Notes: generated by a model from the sequence alone, not told the origin. DNA of 64,000 nt from Cercis canadensis (GCA_003255065.1 QAOA01000205.1:158072-222071), one strand, 5' to 3'; shown: positions 23,201 through 35,912, numbered from the stretch's first letter. Program-made: numbers and translations.

Positions 23201-24093
23201 GTTTCCTCCAAGGAAACATGTATGGATCCTATTCTTTTATAAACATAGCCAAGGGTAAAGAGAAATCTGGTCAAGGACACAGTTTGAAGAACATTTTTGA
23301 GGCTGCTGCTATCACTGAGATTATAAAAAACCTTCATAAAGGTATTCCCTCTATTTCTCTAATTGCATGTGTTGATTTGTGAAATAGCGAAAGATTTTAC
23401 CCCAGAAACGTGTGCCGATATGAAGGTTTTTGAACTAGTTTTCAGCTTTTGAATACAATAGTATCATGTATCTGACTCTTCCCCTTTTCTAATGCAGAGT
23501 TTATTAGGACAAAGAGGAAAGTCAGCATAGGAGTCATATCTCCATATAATGCTCAAGTTTATGAAATCCAGGAGAAAGTGAAAGAGTACAGTTCAAGTTC
23601 TGACACTGACTTCTCTGTTAGTGTTCGCTCTGTTGACGGCTTCCAAGGTGGGGAAGAAGACATAATAATAATCTCCACCGTGAGGGCTAATGGGATTGGT
23701 AAAGTGGGTTTTCTTTCTAATAGACAAAGGGCAAACGTGGCGATGACCCGTGCAAGGTATGTTTTGATTGAATTCTATATGCCAGTGATGCTGCTTCAAG
23801 TGCTAAGAATTGAATTGAGTTGATTAAGAATAAAGCTCTGTTTCTGCAGATATTGTCTGTGGGTGTTAGGGAATGCAGCAACTTTGGTTAACAGTGACTC
23901 TGTCTGGAGAAAATTAATAGCTGATGCCAGGAACAGGGGGTGTTTCCATAATGCTGATGATGACAAGAACTTGTTACGGTCCATTGAAGATGCCTTGCTT
24001 GAGGAACTACTTGATGAAACTGAGTCGCCATTCAAGTCACTTAGTCTTCGAGACAAGTCGAAGTCGATAACAGTTGCTAGCAGTTCTAGGTAA
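20284..24093 (+). CDS. SEN1/UPF1-like superfamily 1 helicase, copy 2
   Basis: Tandem paralogue of the helicase at 7641, same strand, with the first six intron positions and phases matched. Exons: 20284-20373, 20770-21306, 21612-22946, 23017-23341, 23498-23756, 23850-24093; 929 aa. Motifs: Walker A GPPGTGKT (~267-274), [11 protein letters not shown] then [37 protein letters not shown]. Between Walker A and motif II is an Asp tract (~392-412) followed by three copies of an FVKxRxSxI unit, which the paralogue has once. It ends SSSR-stop soon after the helicase core and lacks the WRQPHQE-type extension of copy 1. The stop TAA at 24091 overlaps a perfect donor AG|GTAAGT, so an alternative 3' exon is possible, though I found no downstream match. 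Two ATGs (20284, 20287) are adjacent. Confidence 0.9.
22158..22470 (+). repeat. GAT microsatellite and triplicated helical unit in helicase 2
   Basis: 22158-22213 is a GAT-rich run coding an Asp/Glu tract. Right after it, related units begin at 22218 ([14 protein letters not shown]), 22308 ([14 protein letters not shown]) and 22395 ([14 protein letters not shown]), spaced 90 and 87 bp. Helicase 1 has a single equivalent, [14 protein letters not shown]. Confidence 0.85.
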
Positions 24094-25020
24094 GTGGATG
24101 ATAGCCATAACTTTTCATACATTCATGTAAGTATGATAATAACACTACCTTAATTGACACATAATTAGGTAATGCATAGTCTACACACTCTTGCACACAC
24201 AAGTTGTTACATGTTAGATTGACGTTATTGCTAGTTTGAGGAACTGACAAATGTTTATATTAATGAATGCCAGAGGTTCTTTCAGGGGAAGACCTAGAAC
24301 ACCAAGGTGGTAAAGAATGGGGTAAGGTGGATTACCAGAGGAGCTACTCTGCTTAAGGGCCGGTAAAAGTAATAGTTGACTTAAGGAAATGTACTCTCTG
24401 CTGTTATCCTTAGCTTCTTTTGTTGTAGTTCTGTTGCCAGAATGTGAAATCTCTTGTATCTGCACCCTTTAGTGAAAGTAAATGTGAAGTTCTCAAGGAG
24501 TAAAAGTATACTTTTGAACCAAGGCGAGAATGAAGCAGAACAATATTGCTTTCACTGGCAAAACTTGAATATTCATGTTCTACTGTAATTAAGATCACAA
24601 TCCTGAAGAAAAAGGAAATTGTCCATCACAATGGTAGTGCAATTAAGATGAAAATTGTTGTTGTAATATCAAGAACAGCACATCGCAAACAAATCATAAA
24701 TGTCGCAAAAACTGAATTAATTCCTATAATCTGAGTCTCATTCATATTACATGGATAACTCAGAGAAAGGACTTAAAAGATTCGAGACACTGGAGAAAGT
24801 AAAAGATAACATACATTATGATTATCTTTTTTCTTTTGTTGAAAAAAATGAAGCTCCCAATATAGTCTATAAATTTTATCTCAACAACATAAGCAATTTT
24901 GCATATCAAATATCCATTACCCTGTCTAAACTATAATTGTTTTCTCACACGTAAGTTACACTCATTTCATAAAAATGAGCTTTGACTACTCTTTAAGTCC
25001 ACCCTAAAATCTTACAACAG
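24094..25020. other. Intergenic region between convergent genes
   Basis: 3' flanks of helicase 2 (+) and the beta-catenin-like gene (-). Small ORFs at 24546-24936 show no similarity I recognise. Nothing else seen. Confidence 0.5.
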
Positions 25021-28000
25021 TTAGAATGCTGCGATGAACTTCTGAATTTTTGCCTGTGCTCGCTCCTTCTCTTCTGGTCCGTCAAGATCACCGATGTTGT
25101 CATGATATTCCTGAACCATAGAAAGATGTAATTTTAATAAACATTAGATTGTTTATGACTTCTTCTCTAAGATTACTGTGAACTTGTTGGAGTGATATAT
25201 GTTATAATAGAAAAGAGGGTAACTACCAATTTTCTTAATCATGAAATAAGTGGTGATACAGAAACATATCAGAAATATTGCAGAGGGATATTTAACTCAG
25301 AATTTGCACCTCATCAATGCTTTAAAAAAAGGCCCAAATTTAAATTACACATAAAATTCCAAAAATATGTGTGAATGACTTTACATATCCTTCTGCAATA
25401 TGGTGAATACAGAAACACATAAACAAAATGCAAACAAGCCCATACTAAACATCAAATAAATTAGTTCAAAGACAACAACTGCACATACCTGAAGTATATC
25501 CTTGATATCCTTTTTACTAAGTCTATTCTGCTTGAGAAGTAGTTCAATTCTTGCTCTCATTTGTGCATGCCTGCCCAGGAAATATTTAATCAAGACAAGT
25601 CAGGAGAAAACCTACATATCAAACTCTCCCAAATATATATATATATGCACGAATCCTTACTCTGAACACCAAACATGACCCAAAATGACAGCAATCAACT
25701 GCAGGATCACACATAAGACTTGTCAATACACAAAAAGCTGCTGTAAGACCACTCTCTAGTTATATATAATTTGTGCTACCATTGATGTTTGATAAAAAAT
25801 TTCCCAAAAGCAATTTGCACTGGAAAGAAACTAATGTGCCTTTGTTAAAGTAAAAGATCATATTTAAAAAATGCTTCTGAAGCAACCACAAGAAAACACA
25901 GGAGAATTTTTAGACAGAGTCATGGATGAGTTAACCAAACACCTATAACAACAACTACTCCCAAAAAAAGAAGAAAAACAAAACTAAAAGGAGCCCAAGG
26001 GAAGCAATGACAAACCTAATCTAAGTCATTCCCCAGCATCAGTTAGTCCATACAAATGAGCCAATTTGCATGGTGCAACTAAATTATTAACCAATAACCA
26101 TCCCAAAAAAGTTCTTACCTGAAGAGTATAAAGTCCAGATTCTAGTTTACGATTGTATTTTTCATCTTCATCCATCTGCAAGGTATTGAAAGGAATATTA
26201 CATTTCACTCCTAAAAAAGTTATAACAATAGGGTATGTAGAAACAGAATAACTACGTGACCTACCTCCAAGTCATCAAATTCAACCTGATTCAACCTATC
26301 AGTTTCTGCTTTAACTCTATCAGAATATCTGTTGGGAAAAGAATAGGTATGCTCAAGTGAGAATATATGTCTTAAATCAAGAGTACTACCATCACCATTC
26401 TAAGGATCCCATAAGTTGGAAGATGTATACTAACTTTAAGCTTGACAACTAGCAACTTCAAACAAAGGTATAATTCAACAATAATAAACTCCATAAAGGG
26501 AAGCGAGCCAGCCAACCTTGCATATAGTTCCATTAGCCTGTCTATCTTTTCACACTCATTTTCAATGAATTTACTTAATAATCGTTCTTTTCTAGAACCC
26601 CTCAAGATTCCACCTGAAAAAATAAATAGGGCATTGAAGTTCTATACCACAAAAGGAAAAAGTACAAAACACATGTATTCATGTCCACTGGCTACTAATA
26701 TGCATATTTGAATTTCATGAACATATATTCATGTCCTACCTCCTTAGCAGATATGTTAAAACAAATAGTTGGTTGTCAATGTTCCAAAGCCAATTAGACA
26801 AAAGTATAATGAGAACCAGAGTGTTATCATATGGAGTAGCAAACACAAAAGACTCAGAGCCTATATGAAAGCATATATCACCATAAAGAATATAAGCTAA
26901 AGTTTTAGTTGGAATGTACGATACTTCTCTAATTTGTACATAAACCATTTGAGTTGCAGCACATAATAAAACTCTCTTCCCTGTTTGATAATGTATGATA
27001 CACGTATATTTGCAGAGTAATGAAGGGAAGTCACTTGACCTCAATAGATTTATAAAACTAAGAACAATCATGTATATAAAAAAAGCTGGCAATGCCAGCT
27101 GCTAGCCAACTAAGACATTACACACTTCACTTGCCTGCTTACCAAATAATGAAGCAATCAGTGATACAATGCGCTCCTCTAATTCCTCTTGGTAGCGTTC
27201 TTTCTTGTTCTTCTTACTAATGGGAATCTGAATAGCACAAGATACATATTGTTAGTCTAATGAGGATCAATTTATAGAATATCCATTGAATCACATTTCT
27301 CCAGAGAGAAGAGAAAAGAGAAACCATATTTCAACAAAACTAATCATTATCATCTTTATTTTATTGTATGATGAACTTGAAAATGACTGTCTAAACATCA
27401 TGTTTTTCAGTATACATATACATATTCAAGGAGTTGACACTCAGCAGGAATTCGTAGTGATGCTATTCTTCTATTTTATCTTTTTTTCCTTCTCACTCAA
27501 ATAGATTTTATCTCTATTTTGTATAACTGAGGCAACAGGGACAGAAAACTTGCTAGTCCTGCTACATGTTTTTTCAGTTATTTCTCTTGATAGTGCATAA
27601 ATATAGGTAGTGACACAGCCTGAAAATATTTTCATACTACATGTAGGCATCATTTCAGGACAGTTGTACATTTCCTAGAAACCAGAATCTAACTCAGACC
27701 TTCAACTAAAATGAGCTTTTACGATCCCTAGAGAACCATAATTGTTGCAATAAGAACAGTATGTTAATAATAAAATACAAAAGGAAGAACGATTAAACTA
27801 TAACGAAGGTTGTAGCACTTGCCTTACCCATAAATGCTGCAAATGCTGTCTTCAAGCCCAAAACATCCACAAAGCGTTCACAAGCAGGAGGATACTTGGT
27901 CATTGCAAAATCAAGCGCCCTTATAGCCGAACCATAAGCCAACTTCTTTTGTTTCATGATAATTATCATCAATTCCACTCCTTCAGCCTTCACAAACCTC

Positions 28001-28923
28001 TCCTTGTTCTCCAATGGCATCAATAAACAGCACAAACAGTCAAAAAGATTTTCCACCAATTCTGCCTCATCAGAACTCTTGGGGTCCTTAGACTTATACA
28101 TTGCCACTGCCTGGAGCACCACATCTACTCCATTCATCTGCCCCAACTTTTTCTGATTGGCCGTGCTGTTCTGCAACAAAATCGCCAATATCTCCGAAGC
28201 ATACTGCTTATTACTATCAAATTCCCTCACTTTAATCTTCCCCAATAACCATTTCAACAACTTGGTCTTCTCACATACCAATTCAGCCACTGCTGGCTTC
28301 ACTTCGATCAAATTCTCTATCGTTGCAAGTGTATTATACACCGCAGCCATCTCATCCGGGTCAGAATCCGACAACCGATGCAAATTCTGAACCAGCAACT
28401 CAAGCACACTATTTTCAACCAAAGCATCGACTAGAACCTTCGCGGGTTCATCGTTATCTTCGAGTACATCCTCGTCGGTCAAGTCCTGAAGCAATTGGAC
28501 AACGTCGATGGCAATGTCAGTGTTGTCGTGGTTCAACAAGTCTACAATGGATGGTACAACGTTGAGATTAACGAGGTCAGGGTAAAGTTCTGGTGCTCCA
28601 GCGAGCACTTTAAGCTTCTGGAGCTCTTCATGGAGTTCAACCTCGGAATCGGCAAAACGATCAGGTTGGTTTGGATACTTGAGGCGAGCTTCTATGTTGT
28701 CCTTTAGACGGCGTTCGAAGGAGAGCACGAGCTTCTTTAAGGTTCGGAGGTCGAGCACTTCGACGGCGTTCTGAGATTTCTCGACGGCTTCGAGAAGAGA
28801 GAGGTCGATGTTGCTGTTCTCGTTGAACCCATTGGAGGTGGCTGCCGGTGGCTGCGAGGACGCTGAAACGATGTCGTCGAACTTGCGTTTAGAGGAGTGG
28901 TTCCGGGAATTTGCGACTTCCAT
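25021..28923 (-). CDS. CTNNBL1: Beta-catenin-like protein 1 (CTNNBL1), spliceosome/Prp19-associated
   Basis: Nuclear armadillo-repeat protein tied to the Prp19/CDC5L spliceosome complex in animals. Eight minus-strand exons: 27823-28923, 27143-27227, 26517-26613, 26265-26328, 26119-26175, 25661-25698, 25489-25570, 25021-25110; 537 aa, near the 563 aa of human CTNNBL1. The large first exon has a basic nuclear-signal-like N-terminus (SSKRKFDDIV), then ARM-type helices (YPDLVNLNVVPSIVDLLNHD; CERFVDVLG). Later exons give GILRGSRKERLLSKF, NECEKIDRLMELYARYSDR, GHVWCSEHAQMRARIELLLK and the C-terminal KERAQAKIQKFIAAF. The first intron uses a GC donor (AAG|GCAAGT); the nearby GT (ATGG|GTAAGG) would put a stop in the next exon. 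All phases agree, and the gene looks intact. Confidence 0.95.
27228..27822 (-). other. GC-AG intron in CTNNBL1
   Basis: On the minus strand exon 1 ends ATGGGTAAG followed by GCAAGTG, the standard GC-AG donor; the acceptor is CAG before ATTCCCATTAGT. Joining them gives FMGK|IPISKKNKK, in frame with the family. The intron is 595 nt. Confidence 0.85.
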
Positions 28924-30049
28924 CGTCGCCGGGGCTAAGTTCTGAACCCTACTGCTGCGTTCTTCTATAGCCTGAGATTCTCAAGAAATCTTATTGGAAA
29001 CGACAACTATGAAGGAAAACCGCGAGCGACGCTGTCGTTGGAAGAATTTATGTAAAACAATGGATTTCCATATTTCCACTTTATCTTAACACAAATCAAA
29101 AAATATAATTTTATATATAAAAAAAATATAACACAGTACAATTGGTTCATCATTCATGTGACCTCAACTTAAAAAATTTGGAACAAACTAGAAGGGGAAA
29201 TAAAAACAAATTAATTATTTACATTATATTGTGAAAAAAATAAAATGAGAGAAGAAATTTTGAGAAGTATATAATTGAGATTGAAAAGGATGAAAAAAAT
29301 AGATGGTCACTACTTTAACTTTACTCAATTTTTTTCCAAAAAAAATTAGCTAAAAATGAGATCAACGCACAATTTTAATAGTATCAAAAAAATAAATATG
29401 TATTGCTGCTTATCAATAAAATAACATAAAAACAAAAATTAATGGGTAGAAATCTAAAGCTTCATATACAAGCGCACACACATAACAATCTTATTCAAAA
29501 CTTACAATTCAAGGCTGATAAAGAGTTCTTCTCTATTTATCATTGCAATCATAGTATATGATGGTGATCTTTAATCATTGTGCTTTATCCAAAAATTACT
29601 ATTCATTCCCTATCTTATGGATATCACTTTAGTGTCACTTATTGTTGAAATGTAACAACTATAAATACAATGTTTGGTTAAACAAGTTTTATTAAATTAC
29701 GATTTTGTCTCGAAGTTAAGATAATTAAAAAAATGTCCTAAAAGTTGAGCTAATTATAAGATTACTCTAAATGAACCATAAACCCTAAACTCTAAATCCT
29801 AAATCCTAACCCAAAAAAAAAACTAACATCATTTCAACATAATTACATAATATATTTGTAATAAGCCAAATTACCAATTATACAAGTAACCAAAAAATTT
29901 GTTGACATCACTCAAGTAATTAGCAATTGTCATATGTCGCTGTCAGTTATTGCATTTCAACAACAAGTGATATTTTAGTCGTTTCCATATCTTATTCCTA
30001 TAAAATGTTGTATAACAATATTCAACCAATAAATAAATAAAGGTGTGAT
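28924..30049. other. Intergenic region with degenerate telomere-like repeats
   Basis: Upstream of CTNNBL1 (minus strand promoter near 28930-29050), then very AT-rich DNA. At 29775-29812 about five degenerate CCCTAAA units occur in a row (ACCCTAAACTCTAAATCCTA), like an interstitial telomere-type or telo-box cluster. No gene seen. Confidence 0.55.
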
Positions 30050-30902
30050 TAGGGGTGTACAAAACTGACTTGAATCAATCGAACCAAAACCGAACAAGAA
30101 CAGATGAGAATCGGTTTAAATCGGTTCAAACTTTTTGTAAACCAATCGGTTAGGTTCGATTTTCGGTTTGCAAAAAAAATTGAACCGAACTGAACCGACC
30201 ATCTACATGCAAATGTCAATACACTAGTTTTGGTACCTCTCACTCTCACACTCACATTACACGTAGCCATGCAAAGCCATCTCAGCTCCGGATATCCCTC
30301 AGCCCTCACCTCACATCTTCCTCGATTCCTCCCTTCCTTCTCCTTGCGACAATGACAGAATCTTCTAGTCACTAATCAAATTATTCCTCTTAAAGACTCA
30401 ATCCCTGGGCATTGTACTCGTAGGTGATATTGAAGCTACAACACAGATCGAGCACCCAATGTCTGAGAACGAGGTAAACACTAATTTCCCTGTAATTAGG
30501 TTTTGATTCTTTGAATGCGGGTTTGCAATGATTCATAGGTTTTACCTATATTATGTGCTATTGCTAAATCTTCATGTTTTATATATATACATGTATCTGA
30601 TTTAATGTCTTTGGTAATTGATTCTATTCATTTTACTTGGTTTGTGTGACTTTCCCCAATGACCCAAATTGGACCAGGACATGAACGTGTTTGAAATTTG
30701 AAGTAATGGGTAGTTTTTATGTAGTTGTAATGCATTTATTTTCAATCTATTTGTTGATTGATTTTCAATCTATTTCCAATCACTGTCCTAGAGTCATACA
30801 TAGGGCTGCTTAAGAGCATTTTTTTTTCATGTCTATCTTGTTTGGTTTTCTATACTTTCTAGGAATTATTTTTGCATGTTGTTTTGTTGCTATTCCAGGG
30901 TA

Positions 30903-31812
30903 TTTTGAGAACTGTTAATGCTGTTTGTAGAGTTATCTTTTTGCTGTTTTGGGGGGTGTTTGACCCTATCTTGTAGAGTTAATATTTCTCCTGTTGTTTT
31001 CTCTTTTATAGTCTTCTCATTTCATTTCATGAAGGATTTCTTATCCTCCTTTGGTGTGCTTTTCTTTTGTATGAATAAATTCTTATTTAATTATATTGTG
31101 AAGCTGTATGGCTTTTAATTGAGTTGAGTTCTCAAACCTATACCCCAAATATCTTTCCACTATGACATAATTGCATGACTTTCTGTATAGTACAAAAGTT
31201 ATTAGCCTTAACCATTTTTACCCCTTTTCACCCAATATTCAATACTCAAGATGGTGTGTAGATGTCCTTCATACGCATCTTGCAAATAATAGAATGAAAA
31301 TTCTTACTTTTAAAGGCTGAAGTAAAAACATCAGCTAGCTGATCTTCAGATTTTGCTCAAAGGTATACTTAACAGCACTTAGTTATCCATTTTTTGATGA
31401 AGTGTCTATCATTCTCTATGTGCTTTGTTCTATCATGTTGAAATGGGTTGTGGGCAATATTTGTAGCTGCTTTATTATCACAATAGAGATTCAGGGATGT
31501 TTCATCATGCATTCTCAGTTCTTGTAGCAGCCTTTTCAGCCATAGAACTTCACAAACTCTGTGCCATTCCTTTATGTTCTGCCTCTGCACTGTATCTAGC
31601 AACTATTGATTATTTATTGCTTCTCCATGTGACAATATTCCCTCCAACAAAGGTGTAATAACCTAATGTAGACCTTCTATCATCAAGTGATCCTGCCCAA
31701 TTAGCATTAATATAGCCTTTCTGTCTTAAAATGTCCATAATTTGAGAACTGTTAAAGCTGTTTGTAGAGTTATCTTTTTGTTGTTTTAGACGTTGTTTGG
31801 CCCTATTTTGGT
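30903..31812. repeat. Direct ~72-bp duplication flanking the copia fragment
   Basis: 30903-30975 and about 31740-31812 share TTTGAGAACTGTTAA-GCTG, TTTGTAGAGTTATCTTTTTG and a TTTG-CCCTAT-TTG end. The first copy belongs to the hAT leader. The arrangement suggests that the copia fragment came in together with a duplication of its host sequence rather than by simple retrotransposition. Confidence 0.75.
31180..31738 (-). mobile_element. Ty1/copia polyprotein fragment (RNase H end)
   Basis: On the minus strand CEVLWLKRLLQELRM, LYCDNKAATNIAHNPFQHDR and TKHIENDRHFIKKW match the RNase H end of plant copia pol. The part continues toward 31680 (plus) as an out-of-frame relic. It sits inside the hAT element between two copies of a ~72-bp sequence. 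Confidence 0.8.
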
Positions 31813-31959
31813 TGTTGTTTTGCTTGATTAATGGGCTGTTTCAATGCATGGTGAAGGGATTTTGTGGTTATGTGTTGAGGTTGATTTATCAATATTGATT
31901 TTGTAGTTTTTATTTTTCATTTTCACATGCAATTCATGTTATTTTATCTCTATAATAGA

Positions 31960-34140
31960 TTGAGCAAGAGGAAAATGATAATTTGCCTCAACTTGGAGAA
32001 CATTAGTTGTCAAATGGATCATCTTGGGAGGATGAAGGAGAAAGGAATGACAATGAGGTTGTATCTCAAAGGTCTACCAAAAGGGCAAAGAGAATTAATT
32101 TGTCCAATTCAAAGAAAAGAAAACAAAAAGAGAAATCCCCTGCGCCTAAAGGTATGCAGCCTCCCAAAAATTGATCTGTAGCATGGAAACATTTTACCCA
32201 TAATAATGCTCCTAAAAATCCAAGGGCTGTTTGTAATTGGTGTGAAAATTCATATGCTTGTCATGGAAAGCATAATGGAACCAGCACTTTATTGACACAC
32301 TTGAAAGAGAGGTGTAGAAAAATCCCTAGGCAGCTTTTGAGTGAATTGAAAGATCTTCAACAGAAAATTCTTAGTGTCTTGAACAAATAAAAAAGAAGAT
32401 GGGGAAGGGGTTGGTAACAGTAGTTTGTCTGCTGTTTCTTTTGATTATGAAACTCGTAGAAGAGCTCTTGCTGTAATGATAATAGTTGATGAGTTGTCTT
32501 TTAAGCATGTTGAGAGAGAAGACTTTCGATACTTTATGAGTGTTGTGCAACCGTTATTTAATGTTCCTTCTCGTGTGACTATTGCCAGAAATTGTTATAG
32601 GTTTTTTATGTCTGAAAGAGATAAGTTGAAGCATAGTTTGAATAAGGGATCCCAATCTGTTTGTTTGACTACTGATTGCTGAATTTCTGTGCAAAATATG
32701 AATTATCTTTGCTTGACTGCTCATTTCATTGATGATGAATGGAAGTTGCATAAAAGGATTTTAATTTTTTGTCAAATTCCTAATCACAAGTGTGCAACAA
32801 TAGGTGAAACTATTGAACAATGTTTATTAAGTTGGGGGATTGAGAATGTCTTCACTGTTACAGTTGATAATTCAAGCTCTAATGATGTGGCTGTTCAAGT
32901 TTTGAAATCTAAAATACTTGATTGGAATGAGAGTATAACAAAGGGGGAGTTTATGCATGTTAGATGTTGTGCCCACATATTAAATCTTGTTGTTAATGAT
33001 GGCTTGAAGGATATGCATGAATCAATTTCTAAGATTAGAAATGTTGTACGATTCGTGTGTTCTTCACCTGCTAGATTGCAAGAATTTAGACAATGTATTG
33101 AAAATGTCAAAATACAAGATAATAAGATGGTGCAAATAGATGTAGCTACAAGGTGAAACTCTACTTATCTTATGTTATATAATGCATTAAAGCTTCAAAA
33201 AGATTTTACAAGGTTAAAAGGAGGAATGCAACATATGTATTGAATGATTATAGGGTTTCTCCAAATTAACAAGATTGGAAAAATGCACTGGTGTTTGTTA
33301 AATTTTTGAAGATATTTTATGATGTCCCTAAAGATATTTCTGGCTCCTTATATGTGACTTCATCTCAATATTTTCATTAATTTTGTTTGATCATGAAAAC
33401 TTTAAAAACTTAGTGTGAGGACAAAGATGATGAACTCCTTAAGAGTATGGCTGAAAAAATGAAGATAAAACATGATAAGTATTGGGATGATATAAAGAAG
33501 ATGGACATATTAATCTTTGTTGCTATTGTGTTTGATTCTTGCTATAAGCTAAAGTTTGTAGAATGAAGTTTCAAAAAGCTATTTGATAAGGAAGAGGATA
33601 AGGAGTTGGTTAATATAATGTGTTTGAATGTGAAGGAAACATTGAACCGGTTATATGATATGTATTTGACATATTATGGTTTGAATTGGGGGCAATCTCA
33701 AAATGCTAATGGGTCATCACAATTGGTTGGGATGGATATGGACATTAATCAAGATGACAAAAATTCATTTGCAATGAAATTTGCAAAGGATATGAATGAG
33801 GAATATTGTATAGATAACAAATCAGAAATTAAGCAATATTTGGTGGAGCCTAGAGAAAAGTTGATGCCAAAATTTGATATCTTAAATTGGTGAAAAGTCA
33901 ATTCATCTAAATTCCTCACCCTTACTCAAATTGCTCGAGATGTCTTGGCCATACCGATTCAACTGCTGCCTTGGAATCAGCCTTTAGCACAGGGGCCGAA
34001 TACTTGATGCTTATAGGAGTTCCTTAACTCCTAAGACAGTTGAGGCACTTATTTGTGCACAAAATTGGTTCCATTCTAGCCCATTGCCGAATTATGATGT
34101 GGAAGATTTTGAGAAACTAGAGTTTGGTAATTTTCATCAT
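31960..34140 (+). pseudogene. hAT transposase (BED finger, RICESLEEPER-like), inactivated
   Basis: A BED-type zinc finger is readable at about 32175-32330 (VCNWCENSYACHGKHNGTS then THLKERC). A transposase core follows: FRYFMSVVQPLFNVPSRVTI, TVDNSSSNDVAV, VRCCAHILNLVVNDGL. The C-terminal dimerisation part is near 33950-34130 (ALESAFSTGAEYL; TVEALICAQNWF). Stops at 32680 and 33154 replace conserved Trp codons, and there are frameshifts near 33250, 33900 and 34020. The reading frame is therefore dead, though the family is plain. Confidence 0.85.
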
Positions 34141-35555
34141 TATGTATTCTCTAAATTTATTTTATTTATTTTACTTAATTGATTATTCAAATATTTTTCT
34201 CTTTTTCGCTTCTATGACTTAATGTGTAGAATTTGGATTAACCACTCCTTCAGAAAAATTGGATGAGCAGCAGCTCGGTATTTGTTTTGATGACTGATTG
34301 ATACTAATTATTCCATTCTTAGGTGAGGCTTTTTATAAACTAAAGCTTGGTGCTTGGCTGTTTCCTGCCTTCATTTAATTTTATGTGTGTTAATTTATTT
34401 TTTTAACATGATTTGTAGCCTTGGAGTTGGAGCATTGGAGGACTTAAAATTTGCAGTTTGCAGACATGCAATTAATTGGAGGACTTCTAAAGATCTTCAC
34501 TAGATTGAAATTGAATAATTTTTGTGGTTTTACTGTTGTATTATTGTTTTATTACTCCAATTTTATGTGATTTTGTACTGTTTATTACTCTGAATTTATT
34601 ATTGGTTTGTTTTTAGCTTGAGCCTCCACTGCTAAGGTTTTGAATAGATGGGAGTTTATGACCTCATCATCTGTCTTTTTTTGTCATTCAAAGTTGGAGT
34701 TATTAAATGACAAAAAATGTCATAAGGCCTACAATAGAAAACCTTGAAATCTGGCTGTTCTAAATTTATAAGAACTTCACTTTGTGGTCCCTTAGCATTA
34801 TTACTTTCATTTAGAAATGGAATAAATTGCGGTGGGATTCAATCTGAGTTGGTAGGTAATTGTTGTTTACTATTATGAGATTTGATCTCATAATACTTTT
34901 TCATTTAGGTGATCTATTAATATACTTAGATGACAATGGTTTTGAGAGAGCAAGTGTGTTATGCTTTCATTTCAATTACATTGATTACAAAAGCTATTCA
35001 AAATTTGAGCTCGACCTTTGTTTTGAATTGGTTACTGATTGTTAATAAGGCATTAAAGAATCTTCATGTAGTATGCGATTGAATTTGGAATACTAACCAC
35101 AAGTTACAGTAAGTCAATTTGTGGGGTAAAAAATAAGAGAGGGCTTCAAGTTTGTCAAGTTTAAATGCCAGCCCTGCCAGCGGCAGAAGCAATTGAATAG
35201 TAACAATAGTTGTTTGACACTTTGACTGGCTCTTTTGTTTTCTTAATACAACAACTCAGTTTTAAATGTAATTGGAGGTTGGCAAGTCTTGTAATATCCG
35301 CATGTTGCCAAGTACGTGTAAAAAGAATATATACAATAGATCATTCCAAACAAATAAGTGTTGATAAAAAGTCCATGACAAGTTTTTTAAGCCATCATAC
35401 GCAAGTGCATGCTAAGCAAAGCCCAAGCATAAAAAGCCTTCTACTACCCCAAACAGATCAGAGTTGAGGGGGAAGTGGCAAGCCCAAATAAATCCTCTGT
35501 TTTGATCATTGAACTGACCTGAACCGAACCGAACCGAACCGAATGAACCGAAAAT

Positions 35556-35912
35556 TATTAAATTCCTTTTCTTTGCTCTATTCTTTTATCTATCTTTACT
35601 CTTCTTTCATTAACTTAATCACTGATCACACATGTGTTTCACTAGCAAGGACTTTTATATTTGAGCTTCTTTGCAATGACATTTTAGTATGGTTCAATCA
35701 TGTTTTTTTGGTTACATATTGCCAATGAGAGAAATTTTGTCATAATATAATCATTGCGGCTTTCTTTGCACCAACAAAGAAATGACAAGTTGAATGCTAA
35801 AACTATTCATAATTTCATACACACTGCAAGTTATACGATATTGCAAAGATGATTTTAGCAGGTAGTTTCGGTCATAAAAAATTCTCACTCTCATTTAAAA
35901 AAAAAGAAATTT
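35556..35912. other. Spacer between the hAT element and tRNA-Ser
   Basis: AT-rich, no gene seen. The A-run at 35898-35905 reads as T-run on the minus strand directly downstream of the tRNA and may serve as its RNA polymerase III terminator. Confidence 0.5.

Larger units (their letters stand above)
30050..35555 (+). mobile_element. Decayed hAT-superfamily DNA transposon
   Basis: The left edge TAGGGGTGTACAAAA at 30050 is hAT-like and is followed by subterminal GAACCGAAC/GGTTCGGTT motifs (30060-30200). The right side ends in a run of GAACC units (35519-35547). In between lie a BED-finger and transposase relic (about 31960-34140) and a copia fragment. I could not find a matching target duplication, so the right edge is uncertain. 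From 34150 to 35500 it is non-coding. Confidence 0.65.
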
